64,000 nucleotides of DNA from Dipteronia dyeriana (taxonomy: Eukaryota > Streptophyta > Magnoliopsida > Sapindales > Sapindaceae). The position numbers and the translations under genes were made by a program. Shown here piece by piece: positions 1-11,900 of the stretch. The number at the start of each line of letters is the position of its first letter. Positions within the stretch are counted from its first letter, which is position 1. Below the pieces are notes generated by a model. The model had not been told where the DNA came from and did not search any database. It saw only the letters and a list, made by a program, of their open reading frames with translations. The stretch is from NCBI GenBank assembly GCA_032871835.1, contig CM065296.1:52171288-52235287 (forward strand), read 5' to 3'.

Positions 1-1402
1 AGAAGGGTCTAAGTGTAAGAGCATAGTTACCATCCAGATCTCAAGACCAGGAAATTGCTACGTAGCGCTCCTGACGTTTTGGTCAGGCTACCACCCCCAA
101 GAAAGATCTAAGTGTGAGAGCAAAGTTGCCATCCAGAATTTGAGACTAGGAAATTGCTACGTAACGCTCCTGATTGTAAGGGCATAGTTGCCATCCTGAT
201 CTCAAGACTAAGTAATAGTTAGACAGCGCTCCTGATGCCTTGGTCGGGCTACCACCCCCAAGAAGGTTCTGAGTGTAAGAGCATAGTTGCCATCTAGATC
301 TCAAGATCAGGAAATAGCTAGGTAGCGCTTCTGATGCCTTGGTCGAGCTAGCAAACCCAAGAAGAGTCTGAATATAAGAGCATAGTTGCCATCCATATCT
401 CATGACCGGGAAATAGCTCGATAGCCGTTCAAATGCCTTGGTCGGGCTACCATCCCCAAGATGGATCTGAGTGTAAGAGTAGAGTTGCCATCCAGATCTC
501 TAGACCAGGAAATAGCTAGATAGCCCTCCTGATGCCTTGGTCGGGCTACCACCTCTAAGAAGGGTCTAAGTGTAAAAGCATAGTTGCCATCCAGATCTCA
601 AGACCAGGAAATAGCTAGATAGCGCTCTTGATGCCTTGGTCGGGATACCACCTCTAAGAAGGGTCTAAGTGTAAGAGCATAGTTGCCATCCAGATATCAA
701 GATCAGGAAATAGCTAAGTAGCGCTCCTGATGCCTTTATCGAGCTACCACCCTCAAGAAGGATCTGAGTATAAGAGCATAGTTGCCATCCAGATCTCGGG
801 ACCAGGAAATAACTCGATAGCTCTTCTGATGCCTTGGTCGGGCTACAACCCCAAAGAAGGATCTGAGTGTAAAAGCATAGTTGTCATCCAGATCTCAAGA
901 CCAGGAAAAAGCTAGATAGCCCTCTCGATTCCTTTGTCAAGCTACCAACCACAAGGAGGATCTGATTGTAATAGCATAGTTGCTATACATATCTAAAGAC
1001 CAGGAAAGAGCTAGATAGCCCTCTTGATGCCTTGGTCGGCCTACCACCCCCAAATGGATCTGAGTGTAAGAGCATAGTTGCCATCCAGATCTCTAGATTA
1101 GGAAATAGCTATATAGACCTCCTGATGCCTTGGTCGTGCTTTCACCTCTAAGAAGAATCTGAGTGTAAGAGCATAGTTGCCATCCAGATCTCAAAACCAG
1201 GAAATACCTGGGTAGCAATCTCGATGCCCAAGTTGGGCTACCACCCCTAAAAAGGATCTGATTGTAAGAGCATAGTTGCCATCTAGATCTTAGGACCAGT
1301 AAATAGCTTGATAGCGCTTTTGATGCCTTGGTCAGGCTACCACCCCTAAGAAGGATATGAGTGTAAGAGCATAGTTATCATCCAGATCTCAAGACCAGGA
1401 AA
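1..1402 (+). repeat. Segmental duplication of about 1.3-1.4 kb, copy 1
   Basis: This stretch matches 4,804-6,106 at an offset of 4,803 bp on its left part and 4,704 bp on its right part. The 99-bp change in offset is one monomer that is extra here, between about 500 and 700. The match continues to the left edge of the window, so the copy starts outside it. It ends near 1,402, where this copy continues AACAAGATAGCACTCC while the other continues AGCTAGATAGCCCTCCC. Rare private variants such as an AGGGCATAG next to CATCCTGATC are shared by both copies, which shows they descend from one segment. Confidence 0.9.
531..702 (+). repeat. 172-bp patch identical to 1,816-1,987
   Basis: Bases 531-702 read the same as 1,816-1,987, including shared private variants (GTAAAAGCATAG, CGCTCTTGATG, GGGATACCACC and CCAGATATC). 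The offset is 1,285 bp, the 13-monomer HOR period. Flanking sequence resembles the 4.8-kb paralogue instead, and that paralogue (around 5,340-5,430) has one monomer fewer and different variants here. This is what a local conversion tract or a small unequal exchange would leave, although an ancestral state lost in the paralogue is also possible. Confidence 0.8.
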
Positions 1403-4400
1403 TAACAAGATAGCACTCCTGATGCCTTGGTAGAGCTACCACCCCCAAGAAGGGTCCGAGTGTAAGAGCATAGTTGTCATCCAGATCTCAAGACCAGGAA
1501 ATAGCTAGGCAGCGCTCTTGATGCCTTTGTCGGGCTACCACCTCTAAGAAGGATCTGAGTATAAGAGCATAGTCGCCATCCAGATCTAAGGACCAGGAAA
1601 TAGCTAGATAGCTCTCCTGTTACCTTGATAGGGCTACCACCCCTAAATGGATCTAAGCGTAAGAGCATAGTTGCCATCCAGATTTTTAGATTAAGAAATA
1701 GCTAGATAGCACTCCTGATGCCTTGGTCAGGTTTTCACCTCTAAGAAGGATCTGAGTGTAAGAGCATAGTTGCCATCCAGATCTCAAGACCAGGAAATAG
1801 CTAGATAGCGCTCCTGATGCCTTGGTCGGGCTACCACCTCTAAGAAGGGTCTAAGTGTAAAAGCATAGTTGCCATCCAGATCTCAAGACCAGGAAATAGC
1901 TAGATAGCGCTCTTGATGCCTTGGTCGGGATACCACCTCTAAGAAGGGTCTAAGTGTAAGAGCATAGTTGCCATCCAGATATCAAGACCAGGAAATTGCT
2001 ACGTAGTGCTCCTGATGCCTTGGTCGGGCTACCACCCACAAAAAGGATCTAAGTGTGAGAGCATAGTTGCCATCCAGATTTTGAGAACCGAAAATAGCTA
2101 GATAGCCCTCCTGATGCCTTGGTCACGCTACAACCCCAAGAAGGATCTGAGTGTAAGAGCATAGTTGTCATCAAGATCTCAAGACCAGGAAAAAGCTAGA
2201 CAGCCCTCCCGATTCCTTGGTCAGGCTAAAAAACCCCAAGAAGGATCTGACTGTCAGAGCATAGTTGCCATCCAGATCTCAAGACCAGGAAATAGCTAGA
2301 TAGAGCTTCTGATTCCTTGGTCGGGCTACCACTACTATGAAGGATCTGAGTATAAGAGCATAGTTGTCATCCAGATCTCAGGACAAGGAAATAGCTAGAT
2401 AGCGATCCTGATGCCTTGGTCGGGCTACCACCCCCAAGAAGAGTTTGAGTGTAAGAGCATAGTTGCTATCCAGATCTCAAGACCAGGAAATAGCAAGATA
2501 GCCCTCCTAAGGTCTTGGCGCGCTACCACCTCCAAATGGATCTAAGTGTAAGAGCATAGTTGCCATCCAGATTTCTAGATTAGGAAATACCTAGATTTCA
2601 CTCCCCATGCCTTGGTCAGGTTTTCACCTCTAAGAAGGATCTGAGTGTAAGAGCATAGTTGTCATCCAGATCTCTAGACCAGGAAATAGCTAGATAGCGT
2701 TCCTAATGCCTTGGTCGGGCTACCACCCTAAGAAGGGTCTAAGTGTAAGAGCATAGTTGCCATTCAAATCTCAAGACCAGGAAATTGCTACGTAGCGCTC
2801 CTGATGCCTTGGTCGGGATACCACCCACAAGAAGGATCTAAGTGTGAGAGCATAGTTGCCATCCAGATTTCTAGATTAGGAAATAGCTAGATAGCACTCC
2901 CCATGCCTTGGTCAGGTTTTAACCTCTAAGAAGGATCTGAATGTAAGAGCATAGTTGCCATCCAGATCTTTAGACCAGGAAATAGCTAGATAGCGCTACT
3001 AATGCCTTGGTCGGGCTACCACCCCTAAGAAAGGTCTAAGTGTAAGAGCATAGTTGCCATACAAATCTCAAGACCAGGAAATTGCTACGTTGCGCTCCTG
3101 ATGCCTTGGTTGGCATACCACCCACAAGAAGGATCTGAGTGTGAGAGCATAGTTTCCATCCAGATTTTGAGACCCGGAAATAGCTAGATAGCCCTCATGA
3201 TGCCTTGGTCAGGCAACAACCCCAAGAAGGATCTGAGTGCAAGAGCATAGTTGTCATCTAGATCTGAAGACCAGGAAAAAGCTATATAGACCTCCCGATT
3301 CCTTTGTCAAGCTGCCAACCACAAGAAGGATCTGATAGTAAGAGCATAGTTGCCATCCATATCTCAAGACCAAGTAATAGTTAGACAGCGCTCCTGATGC
3401 ATTGGTTAGGCTAACAGACCAAGAAGTTTCTGAGTGTAAGAGCATAGTTACCATCCAGATCTCAAGACCAGGAGATAGCTAGATAGCGTTCATGATGCCT
3501 TGGTCGGGCTACCACCCCTAAAAAGGGTCTAAGTGTAAGAGCATAGTTGCCATCCAGATCTCAAGACTAGGAAATTGCTACGTAGCTCTCCTCGTGCCTT
3601 GGACGGGCTACCACCCCCAAATGGATCTGAGTGTAAGAGCAAATTTGAAATCCAGATCTCTAGATTAGGAAATAGCTATATAGCCCTCCTGATTCCTTGG
3701 TCGAGCTTTCACCTCTAAGAAGGATCTGAGTGTAAGAGCATAGTTGCCATCCAGATCTCAAGACCAGGAAATAGCTTGATAGCGCTCGTGAAGACTTGGT
3801 CGGGCTCCACCCCCAAGAAGGGTCTAAGTGTAAGAGCATAGTTGTCATCTAGATCTCAAGACTATGAAAAAGCTAGAACGTTCTACTGTAGCCTTGGTCG
3901 AACTACCACCCCCATAATGGTTCTGAGTGTAAGAGCATAGTTGCCATCTAGATCTCAAGAAAAGGAAATAGCTAGGTAGCGCTCCTGATGCCTTGGTCGG
4001 GCTACCACCCTTAAGAAGGATCTCAGTGTAAGAGCATAGTTGTCATCCAGATCTCAAGACCAGGAAATAGCAAGATAACGATCCTGATGCCTTGGTCGTG
4101 CTACCACCACCAGAAAGGGTCCGAGTGGAAGAGCATAGTTGTCATCCAGATCTCAAGACCAGGAAATAGCTAGGCAGTGCTTCTGATGCCTTGGTCGGGC
4201 TACCACCTATGAGAAGGATCTGAGTGTAAGAGAATAGTTGTCATCCAGATCTCAAGACCAGAAAATAGCTAGAGAGCGCTCCTGATGCCTTGGTAGGGCT
4301 ACCACCCCCAAGAAGGGTCTAAGTGTAAGAGCATAGTTGCCATCAAGATCTCAAGACAGGAAATAGCTAGATAGCCCTCCTAAGGCGTTGGTCGGGCTAC

Positions 4401-4803
4401 CACCCCAAAATGGATCTAAGTGTAAGAGCATAGTTTCCATCCAGATCTCTAGATTAAGAAATAGCTAGATAGCCCTCCTAATGCCTTGGTCAGGCTTTCA
4501 CCTCTAAGAAGGATCTGATTGTAGGGGCATAGTTTTCATCCAGATCTGAAGACCAGGAAATAGCTAGATAGCCCTCCCGATTCCTTTGTCAAGCTGCCAA
4601 CCAAAAGAAGGATCTGATTGTAAGAGCATAGTTGCCATCTTGATCTCAAGACCAAGTAATAGTTAGACAGCGCTCTTGATGCCTTGGTCGGGCTACCACC
4701 CCCAAGAAGGTTCTGAGTGTAAGAGCATAGTTGCCATCCAGATATCAAGACCAGGAAATAGCTAGATAGTGCTCATGAAGCCTTTGTCGGGCTACCACCT
4801 CTA
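1403..4803 (+). repeat. Diverged 99-bp monomers
   Basis: About 34 tandem monomers of Domain I type fill this stretch. Several variants repeat locally: the ATTTCTAGATTAGG plus TTTTCACCTCTAAG pair appears near 1,680, 2,570 and 2,870, consistent with old small duplications. A marker monomer lies at about 3,372 and another at about 4,654, 1,282 bp apart. No gene or foreign element was seen. Confidence 0.9.
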
Positions 4804-6106
4804 AGAAGGGTCTAAGTGTAAGAGCATAGTTACCATCCAGATCTCAAGACCAGTAAATTGCTACGTAGCGCTCCTGACGCCTTGGTCAGGCTACCACCCC
4901 CAAGAAAGATCTAAGTGTGAGAGCAAAGTTGCCATCCAGAATTTGAGACTAGGAAATTGCTACGTAACGCTCCTGATTGTAAGGGCATAGTTGCCATCCT
5001 GATCTCAAGACTAAGTAATAGTTAGACAGCGCTCCTGATGCCTTGGTCGGGCTACCACCCCCAAGAAGGTTCTGAGTGTAAGAGCATAGTTGCCATCTAG
5101 ATCTCAAGATCAAGAAATAGCTAGGTAGCGCTTCTGATGCCTTGGTCGAGCTAGCACCCCCAAGAAGAGTCTGAATATAAGAGCATAGTTGCCATCCATA
5201 TCTCATGACCGGGAAATAGCTCAATAGCCGTTCTGATGCCTCGGTCGGGCTACCATCCCCAAGATGGATCTGAGTGTAAGAGTAGAGTTGCCATCCAGAT
5301 CTCAAGACCAGGAAATAGCTAGATAGCCCTCCTGATGCCTTGGTCGGGCTACCACCCCTAAGAAGGGTCTGAGTGTAATAGCATAGTTGTCATCCTGATC
5401 TCAAGATCAGGAAATAGCTAAGTAGCGCTCCTGATGCCTTTATCGAGCTACCACCCTCAAGAAGGATCTGAGTATAAGAGCATAGTTGCCATCCAGATCT
5501 CGGGACCAGGAAATAACTCGATAGCTCTTCTGATGCCTTGGTCGGGCTACAACCCCAAAGAAGGATCTGAGTGTAAAAGCATAGTTGTCATCCAGATCTC
5601 AAGACCAGGAAAAAGCTAGATAGCCCTCTCGATTCCTTTGTCAAGCTACCAACCACAAGGAGGATCTGATTGTAATAGCATAGTTGCTATACATATCTAA
5701 AGACCAGGAAAGAGCTAGATAGCCCTCTTGATGCCTTGGTCGGGCTACCACCCCCAAATGGATCTGAGTGTAAGAGCATAGTTGCCATCCAGATCTCTAG
5801 ATTAGGAAATAGCTATATAGACCTCCTGATGCCTTGGTCGTGCTTTCACCTCTAAGAAGAATCTGAGTGTAAGAGCATAGTTGCCATCCAGATCTCAAAA
5901 CCAGGAAATAGCTAGGTAGCAATCTCGATGCCCTGGTTGGGCTACCACCCCTAAAAAGGATCTGATTGTAAGAGCATAGTTGCCATCTAGATCTTAGGAC
6001 CAGTAAATAGCTTGATAGCGCTTTTGATGCCTTGGTCAGGCTACCACCCCCAAGAAGGATATGAGTGTAAGAGCATAGTTATCATCCAGATCTCAAGACC
6101 AGGAAA
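4804..6106 (+). repeat. Segmental duplication of about 1.3-1.4 kb, copy 2
   Basis: This is the paralogue of 1-1,402 (offset 4,803 then 4,704 bp). It lacks one monomer relative to copy 1 at about 5,340-5,430, which is where copy 1 carries the patch shared with 1,816-1,987. Few substitutions separate the copies elsewhere; for example 5,434-5,619 and 730-915 give the same translation over 61 codons. Confidence 0.9.
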
Positions 6107-7214
6107 TAGCTAGATAGCCCTCCCAATTGCTTTGTCAAGCTGACAACTATAAGAAGGATCTGATTGTAAAAGCATAGTTGCCATCCTGATCTCAAGACCA
6201 AGTAATAGTTAGACAGCGCTCCTGATGCCTTGGTCGTGCTACCACCCCCAAGAAGGTTCTGAGTGTATGAGCATAGTTGCCATCCAGATCTCAAGACCAG
6301 GAAATAGATAGATAGCGCACATAATGCCTTGGTCAAGTTACCACATCTAAGAAGGGTCTAATGGTAAGAGCATAGTTGCCATCCAGATCTCAAGTCCAGG
6401 AAATTGCTACATAACGCTCCTGATGCCTTGGTCGGTCTACCACCCCCAAGAAGGATCTGAGTGTGAGAGCATAGTTGCCATCCAGATTTTGAGACCCGAA
6501 AATAGCTAGATAGCACTCCTGATGCCTTGGTCGAGCTACCACCCCTAGAAGGATCTAAGTGTAAGAGCATAATTGTCATACAGATCTCAAGTTCAGGAAA
6601 AAGCTAGATAGCCCTCTCGATTCCTTGGTCTGGCTAATAACCCCAAGAAGGATCTGACTGTAAGAGCATAGTTGCCATCCAGATCTCAAGACCAGGTAAT
6701 AGCTAGATAGAGCTCCTGATTCCTTGGTCAGGCTACCATCCTTAAGAAGGATCTGAGTATAAGAGCATAGTTGTCATCCAGATCGTAGGACCAGGAAATA
6801 GCTAGATAGCGCCCCTGATGCCTTTGTCAGGCTACCACCCCCAAGAAGAGTCTGAGTGTAAGAGCATAGTTGCTATCCAGATCTCAAGACTAGGAAATAG
6901 CTAGATAGCCCACCTAAGGCCTTGGCGGGCTACCACCCCCAAATGGATCTAAGTGTAAGAGCATAGTGGCCATCCAGATTTCTCGATTAGGAAATAGCTA
7001 GATAGCACTCCTGATGCCTTGGTCAGGTTTTCACCTCTAAGAAGGATCTGAGTGTAATAGCATAGTTGCCATCCAGATCTCAAGACCACGAAATAGCTAG
7101 ATAGCGCTCCTAATGCCTTGGTCGGGCTACCACCCCTAAGAAGGGTCTAAGTGTAAGAGCATAGTTGCCATCCAGATATCAAGACCAGGAAATTGCTACG
7201 TAGCGCTCCTGATG
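6107..7214 (+). repeat. Diverged 99-bp monomers
   Basis: About 11 Domain I monomers, including the subtypes with TTGCTACATAACG, ATTTTGAGACCCG, CTAAGGCCTTGGCGGG and TTTTCACCTCTAAG. The marker variant lies at about 6,200. Nothing other than satellite was seen. Confidence 0.9.
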
Positions 7215-8101
7215 CCTTGGTCGGGCTACCACCCATAAGAAGGATCTGAGTGTGAGAGCATAGTTGTTAACCAGATTTTGAGACCCGAAAATAGCTAGAT
7301 AGCCCTCCTGATGCCTTGGTAGGACTACAACCCTAAGAAGGATCTGAGTGTATAAGCATACTTGTCATCCAGATATCAAGACCAGGAAAAAGCTAGATAG
7401 CCCTCCCGATTCCTTTGTCAAGCTACCAACCACAAGAAGGATCTGATTGTAAGAGCATAGTTGCCATCCATATCTCAAGACCAAGTAATAGTTAGACAGC
7501 GCTCCTGATGCCTTGGTCAGGCTACCAGACCAAGAAGTTTCTGAGTGTAAGAGCATATTTGCCATCCAGGTCTCAAGACCAGGAAATAGCTAGATAGCGT
7601 TCATAATGCCTTGTTCGGGATACCACCCCTTAAAAGGGTCTAAGTTTAAGAGCATAGTTGCCATCCAGATCTCAAGACTAGGAAATTGCTACGTAGCGCT
7701 CCTCATTTCTTGGTCGGGCTACCACCCCTAAATGAATCTGAGTGTAATAGCATAGTTGCCATCCAGATCTCTAGATTAGGAAATAGCTATATAGCCCTCC
7801 TGATGCCTTGGTCGGGCTTTCACCTCTAAGAAGGATCTGAGTGTAAGAGCATAACTGCCATCCAGATCTCAAGACCAGAAAATAGCTAGGTAGCGCTCCC
7901 GATGCCTTGGTTGGGCTACCACCCCTAAAAAGGATATGAGTGTAAGAGCATAGTTACCATCCAGATCTCAAGACAAGGAAATAGCTTGATAGAGCTCCTA
8001 ATGCCTTGGTCGGGCTCCACCCCCAAGAAGGGTCTAAGTGTAAGAGCATAGTTGTCATCCAGATCTAAAGACTAGGAAATAGCTAGATATTTCTCCTGTA
8101 G
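7215..8101 (+). repeat. 887-bp tandem duplication (9-mer), copy A
   Basis: This block and 8,102-8,988 match at a constant offset of 887 bp, or nine monomers with four bases lost. Shared rare variants are AGTTGTTAACCAG, TTGTTCGGG, CTTAAAAGGG with AAGTTTAAG, and TAAATGAATC. The left edge is fixed by CTCATTTC/CTCCTGATG divergence upstream and the right edge by the switch after TCTCCTGTAGCCTTGG. Confidence 0.88.
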
Positions 8102-8988
8102 CCTTGGTCGGGCTACCACTCACAAGAAGGATCTGAGTGTGAGAGCATAGTTGTTAACCAGATTTTGAGACCCGAAAATAGCTAGATAGCCCTCCTGATG
8201 CCATGGTAGGGCTACAACCCTAAGAAGGATCTGAGTGTATGATCATAGTTGTCATCCAGATCTCAAGACCAGGAAAAAGCTAGATAGCCCTCGAGATTCC
8301 TTTGTCAAGCTACCAACCACAAGAAGGATCTGATTGTAAGAGCATAGTTGCCATCCATATCTCAAGACCAAGTAATAGTTAGACAGCGCTCCTGATGCCT
8401 TGGTCAGGCTACCAGACCAAGAAGTTTCTGAGTGTAAGAGCATAGTTGCCATCCAGATCTCAAGACCAGGAAATAGCTAGATAGCATTCATAATGCCTTG
8501 TTCGGGCTACCACCCCTTAAAAGGGTCTAAGTTTAAGAGCATAGTTGCCATCCAGATCTCAAGACTAGGAAATTAATACGTAGCGCTCCTCATGCCTTGG
8601 TTGGGCTACCACCCCTAAATGAATCTGAGTGTAATAGCATAGTTGCCATCCAGATCTCTAGATTAGGAAATAACTATATAGCCCTCCTGATGCCTTGGTC
8701 GGGCTTTCACCTCTAAGAAGGATCTGAGTGTAAGAGCATAACTGCCATCCAGATCTCAAGACCAGGAAATAGCTAGGTAGCGCTCCCGATGCCTTGGTTG
8801 GGTTACCACCCCTAAAAAAGGATATGAGTGTAAGAGAATAGTTACCATCCAGATCTCAAGATAAGGAAATAGCTTGATAGCGCTCCTAATGCCTTGGTCG
8901 GGCTCCACCCCCAAGAAGGGTCTAAGTGTAAGAGCATAGTTGTCATCCAGATCTCAAGACCAGGAAATAGATAGATATTTCTCCTGTA
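8102..8988 (+). repeat. 887-bp tandem duplication (9-mer), copy B
   Basis: Second copy of the 9-monomer block at 7,215-8,101, directly adjacent. It ends at the repeated TCTCCTGTAGCCTTGG variant near 8,982, after which the next monomer (CCCCCATGAAGGTTC) has no partner at this offset. Most of this copy is also included in the 5.5-kb duplication that begins at about 8,511. Confidence 0.88.
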
Positions 8989-11900
8989 GCCTTGGTCGGG
9001 CTACCACCCCCATGAAGGTTCTGAGTGTAAGAACATAGTTGCCATCCAAATTTCAAGACCAGGAAATAGCTAGGTAGCGCTCCTGATGCCTTGGTCGGTC
9101 TACCACCCTTAAGAATGATCTGAGTGTAAGAGCATAGTTGCCATCCAGATCACAAGGTCAGGAAATAACAAGATAGCGCTCTTGATGCCTTGGTCGAGCT
9201 ACCACCCCCAAGAAGGATCTGAGTGTAAGAGCATAGTTGTCATCCAGATCTCAAGACCAGGAAATAGCTAGGCAGCGCTCCTGATGCCTTGGTCGGGCTA
9301 CCATCCATAAGAAGGATCTGAGTGGAAGAGCATAGTTGTCATCCAGATCTCAAGACCAGGAAATAGCTAGATAGCCCTCCCGATTGCATTGTCAAGATAC
9401 CAACCACAAGAATGATCTAATTGTAAGAGCATAGTTGCCATCCTGATCTCAAGACCAATTAATAGTTAGACAGCGCTCTTGATGCATTGGTCGTGCTACC
9501 ACACCCAAGAAGGTTCTGAGTGTAAGAGCATAGTTGCCATTCAGATCTCAAGACCAGGAAATAGCTAGATAGCGCTCATAATGCCTTGGTCGGGCTACCA
9601 CCTCTAAGAAGGGTCTAAGTGTAAGAGCAGAGTTGCCATCCAGATCTCAAGTCCAGGAAATTGCTACGTAACGCTCCTGATGCCTTGGTCGGTCTACCAC
9701 CCCCAAGAAGGATCTGAGTGTGAGAGCATAGTTGCCATCCAGATTTTGAGACCCGAAAATAGCTAGATAGAACTACTGATGCCTTGGTCGAGCTACCACA
9801 CCTAAAAGGATCTGAGTGTAAGAGCATAGTTGTCATCCAGATCTCAAGTTCAGGAAAAAGCTAGATAGCCCTCCCGATTCCTTGGTCAGGCTACCAACCC
9901 CAAGAAGGATCTGACTGTAAAAGCATAGTTGCCATCCATATCTCAAGACCAGGAAATAGCTAGATAGAGCTCCTGATTCCTTGGTCAGGCTACCACCCCT
10001 GAAAGGATCTAAGTATAAGAGCATAGTTGTCATCCAGATCGCAGGACCAGGAAATAACTACATAGTGCTCCTGATGCCTTTGTCGGGTTACCCTTCCCAA
10101 GAAGAGTCTGAGTGTAAGAGCATAGTTGCTATCCAGATCTCAAGACTAGGAAATAGCTAGATAGCCCTACTAAGGCCTTGGCGGGCTACCACCCCCAAAT
10201 GGATCTAAGTGTAAGAGCATAGTTGCCATCCAGATTTCTAGATTAGGAAATATCTAGATAGCACTTCTGATGCCTTGGTCAGGTTTTCACCTCTAAGAAG
10301 GATCTGAGTGTAGGAGCATAGTTGCCATCCAGATCTCAAGACCAGGAAATAGCTAGATAGCGCTCCTGATGCCTTTGTCGGGCTACCACCCCTAAAAAGG
10401 GTCTAAGTGTAAAAGCATAGTTGCCATCCAAATATTAAGACCAGAAAAATTGCTACGTAGCGCTCCTGATGCCTTGGTCGGGCTACCACCCACAAGAAGG
10501 ATCTGAGTGTGAGAGCATAGTTGTTAACCTGATTTTGAGACCCGAAAATAGCTAGATAGCCCTCCTGATGCCTTGGTAGGGCTACAACCCCAAGAAGGAT
10601 CTGAGTGTAAGAGCATAGTTGTCATCCAGATCTCAAGACCAGGAAAAAGCTAGATAGCCCTCTCGATTCCTTTGTCAAGCTACCAACCACAAGAAGAATC
10701 TGATTGTAAGAGCATAGTTGCCATCCATATCTCAAGACCAAGTAATAGTTAGACAGCGCTCCTAATGCCTTGGTCAGGCTACCAGACCAAGAAGTTTCTG
10801 AGTGTAAGAGCATAGTTGCCATCCATATCTCAAGACCAGGAAATAGCTAGATAACGTTCATAATGCCTTGGTCGGGTTACCACCCCTAAAAAGGGTCGAA
10901 GTGTAAGAGCATAGTTGCCATCCAGATCTCAAGACCAGGAAATTGCTACGTAGCGCTCCTCATGCCTTGGTCGGGCTACGACCCCTAAATGGATCTGAGT
11001 GTAATAGCATAGTTGCCATCCAGATCTCTAGATTAGGAAATAGCTATATAGCCCTCCTGATGCCTTGGTCGGGCTTTCACCTCTAAGAAGGATCTGAGTG
11101 TATGAGCATAGTTGCCATCCAAATCTCAAGACCAGGAAATAGATAGGTAGCGCTCCCGATGCCTTGGTTGGGCTACCACCCCTAAAAAGTATTTGAATGT
11201 AAGAGCATAGTTACCATCCAGATCTCAAGACCAGTAAATAACTTGATAGCGCTCCTAATGCCTTGGTCGGGCTTCACCCCCAAGAGGGTCTAAGTGTAAG
11301 AGCATTGTTGTCATCCAGATCACAAGACCAGGAAATAGCTAGATATTTCTCCTGTAGCCTTGGTCGGGCTACCACCCGCAAGAAGGGTCTGAGTGTAATA
11401 GCATAGTTGTCATCTAGATCTCAAGACCAGGAAATAGCTAGGCAGCGATCCTGATGCCTTGGTCGGGCTACCACCCCTAAGAAGGATCTGAGTATAAGAG
11501 CATAGTTGTCATCCAGATCTCAGGACCAGGAAATAGCTAGATAGCGCTCCTGGTGCATTGGTCGGGCTACCACCAACAATAGGAGTCTGAGTGTAAGAGA
11601 ATAGTTGTTGTTCAGATCTCAATACCAGGAAATAGCTAGATAGCCCTCCTAAGGCCTTGGTCTGGCTACCACCCCTAAATGGATCTGAGTGTAAGATCAT
11701 TGTTTCCATCCTGATCTCTATATTAAGAAATAGCTAGATAGCCCTCCTGATGCCTTGGTCAGGCTTTAACCTCAAAGAAGGATCAGAGTGTAAGAGCATA
11801 GTTGTCATCCAGATCTCAAGACCAGGAAATAGCTAGATAGCCTTCCCGATTTCTTTGTCAAGCAACCAACCACAAGAAGGATCTGAATGTAAGAACATAG

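Noticed and set aside
730..915. 61-codon plus-strand open frame, repeated exactly at 5,434-5,619
   Set aside because: Identity reflects the 4.8-kb duplication of satellite. The plus frame normally has a TAG in every monomer (in AGCTAG) and is open here only because of local variants.
2228..2240. Short A-run or T-run tracts (for example CTAAAAAACCCC near 2,228 and GGTTTTTTACC near 21,430) as poly(A) tails of inserted retroelements
   Set aside because: Each is only a few bases longer than the consensus and lies in an otherwise normal monomer, so it is simple slippage or substitution.
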